12,564 bases of DNA. It comes from an uncultured Prevotellaceae bacterium. Its GTDB lineage: Bacteria; Bacteroidota; Bacteroidia; Bacteroidales; Bacteroidaceae. The notes beneath the pieces were generated by a model, which had not been told where the DNA came from, did not search any database, and saw only the letters and a program-made list of their open reading frames with translations. Location of the stretch: positions 1-12,564 of the forward strand of contig OMXX01000107.1 in NCBI GenBank assembly GCA_900315105.1, written 5' to 3'. Position numbers and translations under genes: made by a program. Of the stretch, positions 12,496 through 12,564 are shown in pieces (positions within the stretch are counted from its first letter, which is position 1; each line of letters begins with the position of its first letter).

Positions 12496-12520
12496 TGTTG
12501 CAGTGTTGCAGTTGTTGCAG
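12496..12520. repeat. Three TGTTGCAG repeats
   Basis: TGTTGCAG occurs at 12496-12503, 12504-12511 and 12513-12520, the third offset by one extra T. An A/T-rich tract follows to the end of the window. The arrangement is iteron- or regulator-site-like; the gene it serves, if any, is off the right edge. Confidence 0.75.
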
Positions 12521-12564
12521 TTAAAAAATGACTATATAAAAAGTCAAAAATAAACTCTATATTT

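Larger units (their letters stand above)
12087..12564. other. Gene-free A/T-rich region upstream of fbp
   Basis: Nearly 480 bases without a credible gene. It holds the fbp -7 box, a purine-rich tract with repeated aaaacg/gaaaa (12117-12156), a perfect 12-bp palindrome TATGCCGGCATA (12366-12377), an inverted repeat GGTcGAAATTTCaACC (12392-12407) and the TGTTGCAG repeats. It may also contain the promoter of a gene beyond the right edge. Confidence 0.7.

Overview
The window looks like chromosomal DNA of a Bacteroidales bacterium, most likely Prevotella or a close relative. Several things point that way: the class III fructose-1,6-bisphosphatase, a Bacteroidetes-type VirE_N-DUF3987 protein, -7 boxes of the TAnnTTTG type, weak Shine-Dalgarno signals, and many short G/C-rich palindromic repeats between genes. 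Genus is an inference. No rRNA, tRNA, CRISPR array or insertion sequence was recognised.

Left part (1-3183, + strand): an array of small hairpins (about 14-103) precedes a two-gene cassette. The first gene encodes a VirE_N-like primase domain joined to a DUF3987 ATPase. The second encodes a DUF5675 protein carrying an L,D-transpeptidase-like signature. The pairing of a DNA-replication-type enzyme with a wall-acting protein resembles a remnant of a mobile element or prophage. Between 3184 and 3490 there is no gene, only a folded repeat, 14-bp G-rich tandem repeats and a strong terminator hairpin.

Right part (3491-12086, all - strand): read in the direction of transcription, the order is fbp, a HAD phosphatase, rsmG, a metallo-beta-lactamase-fold hydrolase, ruvC, a ModF/PhrA-like double ABC ATPase, a secreted GHL10-family glycoside hydrolase, and a small winged-helix protein with a histone-like tail. 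Two junctions are tightly coupled (MBL-ruvC overlap by one base; ABC-GHL10 are one base apart). fbp and the winged-helix gene each have a candidate Bacteroidetes promoter. The genes are a mix of carbon metabolism, rRNA methylation, DNA recombination and polysaccharide or wall breakdown, so co-transcription need not mean a shared pathway.

The most striking structure is a family of palindromic repeats. At three junctions of the minus-strand cluster (fbp/HAD, rsmG/MBL, ruvC/ABC) the repeats come as inverted pairs. One copy sits just after the upstream stop codon and the other lies at or inside the start of the next gene. One pair is a perfect 40-bp inverted repeat. In the HAD gene the repeat lies inside the reading frame and supplies about 25 N-terminal residues. 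A related element with a changed but still fully paired stem lies between the two genes of the left cassette. The right end (12087-12564) is gene-free and carries the fbp promoter, palindromes and three TGTTGCAG repeats.
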